Assembly: GCA_009763385.1 (NCBI GenBank)
Contig: CM019826.1
Location: forward strand, 78,735,055 to 78,799,054
Reading direction: 5' to 3'
Source of the DNA: Coix lacryma-jobi var. lacryma-jobi
Lineage: Eukaryota; Streptophyta; Magnoliopsida; Poales; Poaceae
Length of the DNA stretch: 64,000 bases
In this document: piece by piece, positions 55,440-64,000 of the stretch
Layout: every line of letters begins with the position of its first letter
Position numbering within the stretch: position 1 is the stretch's first letter
Notes under the pieces: model-generated
The model's input: only the letters and a program-made list of their open reading frames with translations
What the model was told of the DNA's origin: nothing
Databases searched by the model: none
Translations under genes and position numbers: made by a program

Positions 55440-58400
55440 TCATTTTGGTGCTGGCGCTTTCACGGACCGCTTCTCACCATCGAGACGGGCCCAGGGCTTG
55501 ATACCGCTCTTGTCGCAACGGTCCTCGATGGCCTTGATCTTCTTTGCAAAATCAGTAAAAAGTTGGAGCTCTGCATAGTTGTTGTATTGTTCTAGGCTTT
55601 GGACCCCATCAGCTCCAACAATCCGCTGCTTTCCTGACACGACCACATGCCTCTTTGGGTCCTCCGGATAGACATAGTAGGCCACTTGCACGACATTGAT
55701 TGCAAGTACCCATTGGTCATCTTTGTACCCGATACTTTTGAGGTTAACGGTGGTTAGCCCGAAACTGTCGACCGCAATCGCTTTGGGGTTTACCCAGTGG
55801 CACCGGAAGACGGTTACGCATACGTCCTTGCCATAGTCAAGTTCCCATATTTCTTCGATCTGGCCATAGTATTGCGTCCTCATGTTTGTGGCCTCGTCGA
55901 CGCCCTCATATCGAACACTGCAGTTCTGTGCCACGCTCTTCTTGTCCTTCTCTTTCGTGTGGAACCTGTACCCTTCACATCGTACCCTTGCCACGTCGTG
56001 ATTTGGCTTGACGGGCCTTGCAGAAGCTTCTGCACGGTCTCCGTATCTTCATCATCAGGGCATCTTTCTAGGGGTACGTGTTGCTCTATGAGCCAATCTA
56101 TGAAACTATTCATGTTTTCATTCTGGACCCATGCCTCTGTGCGTTGTCCGTCATTAGTGGCGCGGATCTCTTCTATGTGCCTCTCGACATATTTCTCCAT
56201 GCTCATCAATTGATGAAGGATGCTGTAATGAGCTTGTTCAATCTCCTTGTATGGTATATCCGTGCGAACTTTTCGGCCCGTGCACCCCATGCCCGCGGTT
56301 CTGCCCTCATGCTGATGGACAGGCAACCCAATCGCCCTCCCATCTTTTATGTACCTCATACACCAGTTCACTGCCTCTTCGGTTGTGTACGCCTCGATCA
56401 TAGAGCCCTCCGGGTGAGCACGGTTATGAACATATCTGTTGAGGGTGGACATGAACCGCTCGTACGTCCACATCTCGTGTAGGTACACGGGGCCTAGTTG
56501 CTCGATCTGATCCACCATGTGCATCATCAGGTGTACCATAATATCAAAATATGATGGGGGAAAACACATCTCAAGCTGGCAAAGGGTCTCCGCGATGAAG
56601 TCCTTAAGGGCAGGGAGGTCAGCCTTACCGATGACCTTCTGCGTGATGCGGTTAAAGAAGTATGATATACGAGTGACCACCATCTTCACATACTCTGGAC
56701 CGATAACCCTTATCACAATTGGAAGGAACACCGTCAGCATGATGTGGCAGTCATGTGCGTTGTAGCCAGTCAATGTGAGGTCTTTCAAGGAGACGAGGCT
56801 CTTAATGTTGGAAGAGAAACCGGTCGGCACCTTGATACCCCTAAGAAGGTTGAGCATAGCAGTCTTCTCGCCATGCCTTAGGTTGTAGGCCGCACCTGGA
56901 AGATCGACTTTACCATTATGAGGTGACCCAGGGTGAAGGTCCTGCCTGATGCCCTGGTTGAGAAGACCCGTCCGTGACTTCAGACCATCCTTCGTCTTTC
57001 CCGGGATGTCCAACAAGACACCGATCGTGCTATCAAAGATGTTCTTCTCGAGATGCATACAGTCGATGGCATGAGGTGTTTTCAGTGTCTTCCAATATGA
57101 CAGGTACTCGAAGAAAATCGACCTCTTCTTGAAAGGAACTGAGGGGACCTGTGACGCTTCATCCATCGTGTCTCGCTTTTGCTTCCTTGTTTGTTTTGTC
57201 CCCTCCTCTAGTGGCTTCTTCTTCTTCCCAAACTCGATCTGATCAATATCCTTCACCATCTCATACACCTTTGGCCCCCAACTAGTCTGCGCCGGTGGTT
57301 CACCCTGTGGCTCGCCCTGATCATCGAATAATTGATTCATGAAAATTCTTCTATATCTGTGCCTTTTCGGAAGGAACCGCCTGTGTCTCATGTAGACCAT
57401 CTTGTTTGATCCCTTGAGGTAAGTGTAGCATGTCTCGTCGATGCACATTACGTAGCCGGTCTTCCCTTTGATCTGCCTCTACAGTGAGAAGAGGTCGGGG
57501 TAGTCGGTGATGGTGACAAAGATGATGGCTTTTAGGGTGAACTTCTCCTTGAGGGACGCATCCACCATCTCGACCCCAACATCAAATAGCTCCTTCTTTT
57601 CCTCCATTACCGGCTCGAGGAAAACATCGATATCGTTGTCGGGCTGCTTCGGTCCCGAGATAAGCATGGTCAACAGAAGATACCTGCGCCTCTGACACAG
57701 ATGGGGAGGTAGGTTGTAGATGGTCAGTACGACCGGCCAGGTGCTGTGGGAGCTGCTCAGCTCGCCGAACGGATTCATCCCATCGGTGCTCAGCGCGAAC
57801 CATCTTTGCCAAATTGAGGCTAGGCCTTGTCGAAATCTTTCCACTGCTGGCCATCGGAGGGGTGCCGCAGCATGCCATCGTCCTTCAAGCAGTCAGCTGA
57901 TGCATGCCAGGACATGAGCTTCGCGTCCTCTGGGTTCCCAAATAGCGCACGGAGCCGGTCGATCACTGGCATGTACCACACCGACAATGTCGGACTTCTC
58001 CTCAATGTGTAACCCTCTTCTTCCTCATACTGCTGATGAGCCGAGATGCGATTGGCTGCAACACTGCTCTTCTTGACACCCTTCTTCTTCTTCCTCTGAC
58101 CATCTCGCAAGGCCTCATCGTCATCTGCATCCACGCGACAGCCAGCATTTCTCTTGTAGCGACTAGCGCCACAGTGCGGACATCTCGTCAAATTCTCATA
58201 CATTGTGCCCCGATAGAGGATGCAGTGGTTAGGGCAGGCATCGAACTTTCCAAGCTTCATCGCCACTGGCCGGATAAGCTTCTTCGCCCGATACGCATTT
58301 GCTGGAATCTTGTTACTCGTCGGGAATGTTTTAGCAAGGTAACCTAACAGCTCATCAAAGCTACTGTCTGACCACCCATGCCGAGCCTTCATCATCAACA

Positions 58401-59035
58401 TGTGGAGGTTGAAACAGAGCACCGTGCAATCCTTCGGACATTCCTTGCCATCCTTATATAAAGGATCAAGTGACGCCTGCTTCATCTCTCTGAAATTTTC
58501 GAGCCACTTCGGGGAGCCATACACGACGTCGTCTTCGTCCATATGGTTGAGTAAATCCTAAAACAGCTGCACATCCATAGGGTCCTGCACCGTAGCGTCC
58601 TCAACATCTCCACCACCCTCATCTGTCATATCTTGGAGTACATCCGCCTCCACAGCGATGTGGTCATGAGCACTACTGTCACTGAAGGCAGGCGCTACTG
58701 TTGCTGATGAGTCGTGCGCTCCAGGATCTTGGTTCACCATCGTCGTCGACGTTGAGCTTACTCCAGATGCCGCCCCGACACTCGGATTGAATCTCTCGCC
58801 GTGATGAGTCCACACCGTGTAATCATCCATGAAACCAAAATGAATCAAATGAGATTGCACTGTGCCTTCATCTTTGAAGGCGGTCAGATTCTTGCAACGA
58901 TGACATGGACATATGATTGTCGTCTGGTTCGATCTCTCACGGTCAGCTTTCGCAACGGCAATAAACTCTCACTTCAATGATATACCGCACATCAAGTACT
59001 CTGTTGATCTTATACATACATTCCGACCGGTCCAT
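55440..59035 (-). pseudogene. CACTA transposase (TnpD / Tnp2 type)
   Basis: Starts with a damaged transposase-associated region (ATG 59035; NQTTIICPCRRC-like zinc region lost to frameshift), then 58860-58558 (FGFMDDYTVWTHHGE, acidic), 58542-57820 (KLIRPVAMKLGKFDACPNHC, RCPHCGASRYKR) and, after a frameshift near 57840, 57844-57479 (ALSTDGMNPFGE, LTIYNLPPHLC). TAG at 57479 precedes 57448-55880, which includes MHLEKNIFDSTIGVLLDIPG and a DUF4218-like domain (CQLEMCFPPSYFDIMVHL, HEMWTYERFMSTLNRYVHN). A last shift near 55990 leads to a DUF4216-like domain (YYGQIEEIWELDYG, VFRCHWVNP). The enzyme cuts the CACTA ends. Stops before 58558, at 57479 and two or more frameshifts make it inactive. Confidence 0.88.
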
Positions 59036-59445
59036 CGTACCTGCGATCCTTAATTAATTACACATATCATGAATCACAAAACAAAGATGAATTAGAAAAC
59101 ATAATAATTTATTATATTTATGTTAAATCTAGGGACAAAATTAATAACGACGGCAAATAAAATTAATGCATCCATGATGAACTCAAAGAAACAAATACCA
59201 GTTTTCTCTCTCCTACATGAAACTATATCTAAAAGGGAGGATAAAAAGAGAGAAAAAGAGAGGGGAAAGAGGGTGGAGATCATCTAGGTACCTCTTGTGG
59301 AGTACTTCTCCTCCAAATGAAACAAATAAACCTCAAAAACAAGTTACTTGGGACAAAAATTTGGCAAAACTTCTTCCCCCATTTTTGGTCTAGAGGAAGA
59401 AAATGATCGGGTTCCTTTCTGCTGGCGGCGGCTGCTTAAATAGCG
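59036..59445 (-). other. CACTA 5' untranslated region and promoter
   Basis: Non-coding. A TATA-like TATTTAA on the minus strand (59436-59442) lies just inside the subterminal array, followed by a pyrimidine-rich leader, which would drive the transposase gene. Confidence 0.5.
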
Positions 59446-59660
59446 AGGAATAACCGAAGCGGGCAACGTAAGGAGCCCGCTGCGGTTAACCTTATTTAAC
59501 TGCAGCGGGCACGTTACGCTGCCCGCTGCGGTTAATCATTAACCGAAGTGGGCATATAAGGAAGCCCGCTGCGGTTAACTATTAACCGCAGCGGGCGCTT
59601 CGGCGGCCGGCCGCTGCAGGCCGGTCACCGAATAACCGTGGCAGGCAAAAACTGTGCCCG
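59446..59660 (-). repeat. CACTA 5' subterminal inverted repeats
   Basis: At least four back-to-back pairs of AACCGAAGCGGGC- or AACCGCAGCGGGC-type units with their complements (GCCCGCTGCGGTTAA), plus a variant pair ACCGTGGCAGGC and GCCCGCCATGG. These are the expected binding sites for the TnpA-like protein. Confidence 0.85.
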
Positions 59661-59682
59661 CCATGGAGCCCATTTAGGCAAT

Positions 59683-59710
59683 GCTGCGCAAGTTCTTTTT
59701 TGTAGTAGTG
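59683..59710 (-). repeat. CACTA terminal inverted repeat (5' end)
   Basis: The complement begins CACTACTACAAAAAAGAAC and continues TTGCGCAGC. The partner repeat is outside the window. Confidence 0.87.
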
Positions 59711-60444
59711 CTAGGTGGCGCCCAAACATCTCCCCTGCCACGTCACTGATCCGTGTGTCCACCCCAGGGCCAAATCTTAGCCCTCGGTCACTAGGTCGGT
59801 GGCATCGGAGGGCTTAGGAGGGAGTGGCGTGGATCATGCATGCCGCCATGCAAAGAAGCACATGTTGAATTAAAGAAGCACATGCTTAATTCTTCTCCAC
59901 CATTGATCTGAAGGAGGTTACGATCCAAGGGCTCTCATCCATCATCACGCGGATCGATGATGTGGCGGTGGAGTAGCCCCTACTCCACCTCTCTACTATA
60001 AATACCCCCTAGAGGTGTCACTTCATTTCAAGCAAGGAAAGCAAGGAAAGGAAGGAAGAAGCAAAGCAAGGCTAAAGCTAGAGAGCTAACAACTTAGGAT
60101 TTAGCCAAGCTTAGGCAAGTAGGTAGCTAGTAGAGCAAGGCATCCTTGCCTCATTGCCCTCGCGGAAGCGCTGCTCAAGGCTTAGCTCAAGAGTAGAAGC
60201 GTGCGAGTAATCGGTCCTGGAGTTGGGAAGAGTCTTCCTTCATTCCCAGTTCAGGTTTTGCTCTTGTAACTCAAGCACTTTACTATATTCTAGTTCATCA
60301 CTTCAAGTATTACTTTATTCTACTTACCAGTATTGAGTAGTATACTTGATTGATTGCTTGAGTACCTAGCTATCCTACATTTCAATTCACTTAGCCATAT
60401 TAGTTAATCTCTAGTGTGCTTAGTGTTTGATCTTTGCCAATAGG
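59711..60444 (+). repeat. Element D: partial Athila-like LTR, same family as element C, plus strand
   Basis: Homologous to the reverse complement of element C's LTR from its U3 to CAATAGGTT at 60444. It is cut on the left by the CACTA end (the CACTA inserted into it) and on the right by element E. It contains TATA at 59997-60004 and a 10-bp hairpin GGTGGAGTAG (59967-59976) with CTACTCCACC (59980-59989) where C has a GC palindrome. Confidence 0.8.
59997..60004 (+). promoter_or_regulatory. TATA box of LTR D
   Basis: TATAAATA in CTACTATAAATACCCCC, right after the GGTGGAGTAG hairpin. Confidence 0.7.
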
Positions 60445-61488
60445 TTTTGTGATCGCCTCATGTTTGAGAATGAGGTTTTAGCCAAAAGATGCAAGAGTCT
60501 TTGTGCTATGTCTTTTGAGTCACACAATTCTTGCAACTCCGATGTTGATGCTTCTAAAATTGGTTCTTTGCATCCGGAGTTGAGTTCTTATGTTTTGCGT
60601 GAGTCTTTTGACGATAGCACCTGTGCCATGGTTTCGGATAGCTCTTTTATAGCTACTCCTAATCTTGTTGTTTCTTCGAGTGATCTACAAGGGACTTCTC
60701 ATGACAAGGGTGCTTTTCATATTTTTGGAAATCGTGCTCCCAATCCGATATTCCATTGCACCTTTTGCAAGAAGGATGGACACTCATTCGATTTTTGTTT
60801 TCGCCGTGTCAAGCACGAGCGGCGTATTCGAGCAAAGGCTTTTAGGAAGCCACGTAGCCTTTCCCATGGCACGTGTGCTCCTAGTATTGGCACCAAGTTG
60901 AATGTTGATGCTTCTTGTTCTAAGTCCCAAGGGACTTCTCACTTGTCAGAGAATGGTGTGCCTTCCAGTAGGCCTTTGTACCATTGCTCTTTTTGTGAGA
61001 AAGATGGGCATCAAGAAAGCTTTTGCTATCGGCGTGCCAAACGCTTGCGCCAAGCTCGCTCTTCTAGGACCTTGGTGGTTCATAGCCCTTCTCATGGCAT
61101 GAACGCTTGTGCTCCTAGTAAGAAGCCCCTCTTTGTTGATGGGTTTTATGACTCCTTTTCTAGTGGGATAGGTCATGGTCTTGGACATGCTTCTAGTGCT
61201 TCTTCTCTTGGTCCATGTCATTCTTTTCATGGTGCTTCTAGTGGTTCTTCTACAAAAACCTTGGAAGATGTTTGCCTCTTTTCCCGTGGTATGACTCGTT
61301 CTTCTCCTCGAGTTGTCCTTTTGAGGAATGCTTCCAAGGGTGTTTCACAATTGCATTTGAACCAACATTTGCATCAAGCTAACCCACAAGATAAGTTGAG
61401 ATCTGTGACCCAGTCTTGGGTTCCCAAGTACATGCTTGCTAACCCTTCGGGATCCAAGACTCGGGTTACTTTGTCCTCTTGTGTGTAG
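60445..61488 (+). CDS. Gag-like protein with twin CCHC knuckles (element E), 5' truncated
   Basis: The open frame continues to TAG 61486-61488; its 5' end runs into LTR D, so the true start is lost. It reads CDRLMFENEVLAKRC, two CX2CX4HX4C knuckles (CTFCKKDGHSFDFC near 60760 and CSFCEKDGHQESFC near 60985), each followed by a basic FRRVKHERR- or YRRAKRLRQ-type helix, then a Ser/Gly-rich region and WVPKYMLANPSGSKTRV. The twin knuckles suggest RNA binding as in copia gag. Uninterrupted over about 345 codons, unlike the neighbours. There is no pol after it. Confidence 0.65.
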   Translation, partial: FCDRLMFENEVLAKRCKSLCAMSFESHNSCNSDVDASKIGSLHPELSSYVLRESFDDSTCAMVSDSSFIATPNLVVSSSDLQGTSHDKGAFHIFGNRAPNPIFHCTFCKKDGHSFDFCFRRVKHERRIRAKAFRKPRSLSHGTCAPSIGTKLNVDASCSKSQGTSHLSENGVPSSRPLYHCSFCEKDGHQESFCYRRAKRLRQARSSRTLVVHSPSHGMNACAPSKKPLFVDGFYDSFSSGIGHGLGHASSASSLGPCHSFHGASSGSSTKTLEDVCLFSRGMTRSSPRVVLLRNASKGVSQLHLNQHLHQANPQDKLRSVTQSWVPKYMLANPSGSKTRVTLSSCV

Positions 61489-62880
61489 ATATGAGGACGC
61501 GGGGTGGAGAACATGCGCCTGATGGAGCTTGATCTTTTAGATGTGTTCAAGAGTTGATGGTTCTCTACACCCCGCTTAGATTTGCCTCCAAAGAGGCTTT
61601 TGCAGTTTGGTGAGCTTTCTCTAGGATTGGCTTGTAGCCCGACACCGAGAGCTTAATTAATCATCCATTCCGCTGAATCCAATGATCAAATTCGTGCTTT
61701 AATTTGTCTTGCGATTGTGTTCTTCGTGTTTGCACGTTTTCCCCTCTTTCGTTCTTCACGAGAATTCTTGTTTCGAGGGAAGATTCGCAAATCCGTTTGA
61801 ACCATCTTGTGTAGCTTCATGAGAGTCTTCTTTCTAGTGAAGGAATTTCTCTAATACCTCACGAACTCACAGATCGGGCGGATTTAGTTTTGGGATCGAG
61901 TTCTTGCCCGTTCCTCACCGTTTTCTTCGATTCAACGATGTGGAGTTAGGTTCGAGCCATGATCTCTTAGGAGTAGCTCACTAACATCCTTGTGACCCCT
62001 CACACGAAATTTGAGCCTTAGTGCTTTTGATTTGAGGGAGATCGGGTTGATTCGGTGGACGAACAGTGGGCTGGTCGGGGTGACCGGACGCTTCTTCTTA
62101 GCGACCGGACGCACCCTAATAGAGTCCGGTCTTTGATCAGTAGCGCAAACCAGCTCGCGCGGAGTGATCGAACGCACGCCTCGTATCGACCGGACGCTAT
62201 CCCGTGCGTCTGATCGTTGAAAGGCCGAGCGAAACAGGCTCTGCGAACTGACCGGACGCTCTGTGACGGTGTGACCGGACGCATCGAGCACACTATTCAT
62301 TGTGCCTGTTTTCTCGTGACCGGACGCTTGAGGTATGACCGGACGCACCTCCACGCAGAGTCCGGTCCAACACAGAGAGCTCCCGAAACGAGTTTCTGTT
62401 GACCGGACGCGTCCGATCGATCCTAACCGGACGCACCTCAGAGTCCGGTCAGTGCACTAATCGCACGTTTTCGTCCGTATCTTTTACGTTCGAGCTCCGA
62501 TTTGAGATCTGCTTTTTGCGTTGGATTCCCAACTCTATGCTCTACAGAAACCGGGCTTCTCGCTTTGCGAAAAAGCCTGAATCCCCCTCGCGTTCCTCGG
62601 GGGAGGTTGAGGTTACCCAAACTCCATCCTGTCACTAGTTGACTTGCGTGGATTTGGAAGAAGGAGCTTTTCTGGTGTCCCGCTGTGTTCCTAGGGAACA
62701 TCCACTCATTCTCTTGGGTCGTGGACATCACGTGTGTCGGCTTTGCTCTTGGGGTTGATTTTGTTGGGACAGAGGCCGGAATTTCTGAGAAGAATTTTTG
62801 GGCTCCCATTCACCCCCCCTCTGGTCGCTTTGCTTTAGCATTTTCGATCCTTCATTGAGGAATTCGAATTTTCCAATTGG
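61489..62880 (+). other. Element E non-coding region with GACCGGACGC repeats
   Basis: No gene. From about 62080 to 62460 the motif GACCGGACGC occurs about nine times. Three times it is followed by its complement at a distance that makes an 8-bp stem: 62103-62110 with 62124-62131, 62337-62344 with 62360-62367, and about 62426-62433 with 62443-62450 (one mismatch). Small ORFs here are artefacts of the repeat. Confidence 0.7.
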
Positions 62881-62889
62881 TTCGGAGCT

Positions 62890-63206
62890 TTTCTGCTAGT
62901 TGTGTTGAGCCTCTATGCCTCTGTCTTGAGGGACTAGCATTTTTGGCTTTGTTGTTCAATTGGTTCAGAGCTTTTCTGCTAGTTGTGTTGAGCCTCTGTG
63001 CCTCTATCTTGAGGGACTAGCAGTTTTTGCCTTGTGAGTGTGAATCTCAATTGGCATCGAGCTTTTCTGCTCTTCAGTCGGTATTTTTCAGTTGGTATCG
63101 AGCTGTTCTCATGCTAGCTGTGTTGAGCCCGTTCTACCTCTTCTTGAGGGCTAGCTTTGCTTTGCTTGGTCGCGTCGAGCCGTTGCCCATGTCTTTGGGG
63201 ACCAAG
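62890..63206 (+). repeat. Four-unit tandem repeat with covarying hairpin arms (element E)
   Basis: Degenerate units with interior TTGAGCC ... CTTGAGGG. Arms: TGCTAGT (62894-62900) with ACTAGCA (62933-62939); CTGCTAGT (62976-62983) with ACTAGCAG (63016-63023); GCTAGC (63113-63118) with GCTAGC (63150-63155); CTTGGTC (63165-63171) with GACCAAG (63200-63206). The arms change but stay complementary. Confidence 0.7.
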
Positions 63207-63336
63207 TTGTTTTGCTCTTTGACTTGACCTTTTTCTGGCTTTGATATGCTTTTGGGTCATTTGGACGAGTTCTCTACTTCCTCTTCTTCCTCCTACTTCT
63301 ACATTATGATTTGTGTTGGTAGTTGACACTGCACTC

Positions 63337-63350
63337 ATCAAGGGGGAGAT
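63337..63350 (+). other. Polypurine tract of element E
   Basis: ATCAAGGGGGAGAT, the form seen before the 3' LTR of Sirevirus/Maximus-type copia elements. Confidence 0.7.
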
Positions 63351-64000
63351 TGCGGATACATGGGTGTATGCCGAGTCTCGAGTCATGAGTGATTGTCAAC
63401 TAGGATAATGCGCATGTTCTTTGGCTTGTGTTGTGCAGGTGTCGAGCACGGATACAGTGATCAAAGGCAAGGTGAAGGTCAATTAGAGATGTGTCGTGCC
63501 GATGGACCGAGAGCGGTGAAGGGCGGATGTGAGGCTTGGACTGAGGGACCGGTGGCCTAAGGATCAGCTGTGGTGGCTGACAGCCTGGGACAGCGACGAG
63601 CGAAGACTTGCGGGCTCGGTGTTGCTTGGGTCGAGGACCTGGGGACACGTGTCGGTGGATGGGGTGCACGGGCGGTGCATCCCATCTATGGCTCGGATTG
63701 GTGGTTGAGCCACAGAAAAACCACCGAGTGGACGGTTTCCAGGTTTGGGCCTCAAAACCTGGGCGCGAACGGTTTCCGAGTTTGGCCACAAAACTCGGGC
63801 TGAGGACGGTTTCCAGGTTTGGGCCTCAAAACCTGGGTGCTGCGGGTTTGCTGAGTTTAGGCCACAAAACTCAGACGATGTACGGCTGGTTTCCCGGTTT
63901 GGGCCTCAAAACCGGGGGTTGGTCGTGAAGGCTGGTTTCCCGGTTTGGGCCTCAAAACCAGGGGCGAAGTCCGGGAAAAGGACGAGCAGAGCGGTGGTGG
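63351..64000 (+). repeat. 3' LTR of element E (partial)
   Basis: Starts TGCGGATACATGGG after the polypurine tract and runs off the window. Contains the hairpin array at 63739-63964. Confidence 0.6.
63739..63964 (+). repeat. Array of six covarying hairpins in the element E LTR
   Basis: Six stem-loops with a loop near GGGCCTCA or GGCCACA. Stems: CCAGGTTT with AAACCTGG (63739 and 63755; again 63813 and 63829), CCGAGTTT with AAACTCGG (63776 and 63791), CTGAGTTT with AAACTCAG (63851 and 63867), CCCGGTTT with AAACCGGG (63893 and 63909), and CCCGGTTT with AAACCAGG (63939 and 63955), one mismatch. Confidence 0.85.

Larger units (their letters stand above)
13323..59710 (-). mobile_element. CACTA (En/Spm) DNA transposon, 5' end at 59710, 3' end off window
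   Basis: The backbone of the window, read on the minus strand. The terminus CACTACTACAAAAAAG (complement of 59695-59710) is typical of the superfamily and is followed inward by inverted subterminal repeats. A Tnp2-type transposase gene (59035-55440) and a TnpA-like second gene follow. The transposon is split by element C, by the Tekay element and by element B. Its other end must lie left of the window, beyond element B. Bases 59711-59713 (CTA) would be the 3-bp target duplication, but its partner is not visible. Confidence 0.85.
60445..64000 (+). mobile_element. Element E: copia-like, pol-less retroelement, 5' truncated and 3' LTR leaving the window
   Basis: A gag-like ORF with two zinc knuckles, a long non-coding stretch with repeats, and ATCAAGGGGGAGAT (63337-63350), the polypurine tract typical of Sirevirus/Maximus-type copia elements, followed by an LTR-like start TGCGGATACATGGG at 63351. 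No protease, RT or integrase. The left side is cut against LTR D with no target duplication visible. Confidence 0.65.

Noticed and set aside
55797..56765. Plus-strand ORFs within the transposase region
   Set aside because: They are opposite-strand shadows of the CACTA transposase, which has recognisable domains on the minus strand.
63739..63964. CRISPR-like array
   Set aside because: The repeats are hairpins with changing arms and irregular spacing in plant LTR DNA; there are no unique spacers of uniform length and no cas genes.

Overview
The window reads as intergenic heterochromatin of a grass-type plant genome. No host gene, rRNA or tRNA gene is supported. Nearly all 64 kb is mobile DNA in nested insertions, typical of large monocot genomes: Athila-, Tat- and Tekay-type Ty3/gypsy retrotransposons, a CACTA (En/Spm) DNA transposon and a copia-like element. 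The species cannot be told from this. Element letters (A-E, Tat1, Tat2) are mine.

Layout: the backbone is a minus-strand CACTA transposon. Its 5' terminus, with a CACTACTACAAAAAAG-type end, is at 59710, and it runs left beyond the window. Its transposase gene (TnpD/Tnp2 type) lies at 59035-55440. A second gene (TnpA-like) starts at an internal promoter near 55130 and continues at 46850-46521 and 13905-13323. Three retroelements split it. (1) Element B, an Athila-like element with only its 3' part in view (1-128 and 9412-13322), is itself split by the complete element A (129-9411, target duplication GCCGC). (2) A Tekay-type chromovirus (13906-46520) carries two Tat-like elements: Tat1 in its 5' LTR (17149-25961, target duplication TAATG) and Tat2 in its reverse-transcriptase gene (30899-40480, target duplication ATAGG). 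(3) Element C, Athila-like on the minus strand, lies at 47053-53300 (target duplication ATCGC). Right of the CACTA end are a cut LTR of the same family as C (D, 59711-60444) and a pol-less copia-like element (E, 60445-64000) whose 3' LTR leaves the window.

How the parts work: A, B, C, Tat1, Tat2 and E show no reverse transcriptase or integrase in view, so they look non-autonomous and would need enzymes supplied in trans. Tekay has gag, protease, RT, RNase H, integrase and a chromodomain, all damaged by stops and frameshifts. Where Tat1 and Tat2 can be compared, the stops are nearly all C-to-T changes, as expected of methylated repeats.

Most notable: (i) the Tekay element carries, upstream of gag, a decayed ORF whose N-terminus closely imitates the histone H3 tail, followed by a coiled coil and an acidic C-terminus, in an element that also encodes a chromodomain; (ii) most LTR families here carry arrays of short hairpins whose arms differ from unit to unit but stay complementary while the loop is conserved, clearest in the Tat LTRs (loop GTATCRTGCGGYGGATT) and in the copia-like LTR at the right edge; (iii) both Tat copies keep an antisense three-exon gene with identical exon lengths; (iv) three Athila-like families share a covarying hairpin at the LTR terminus.
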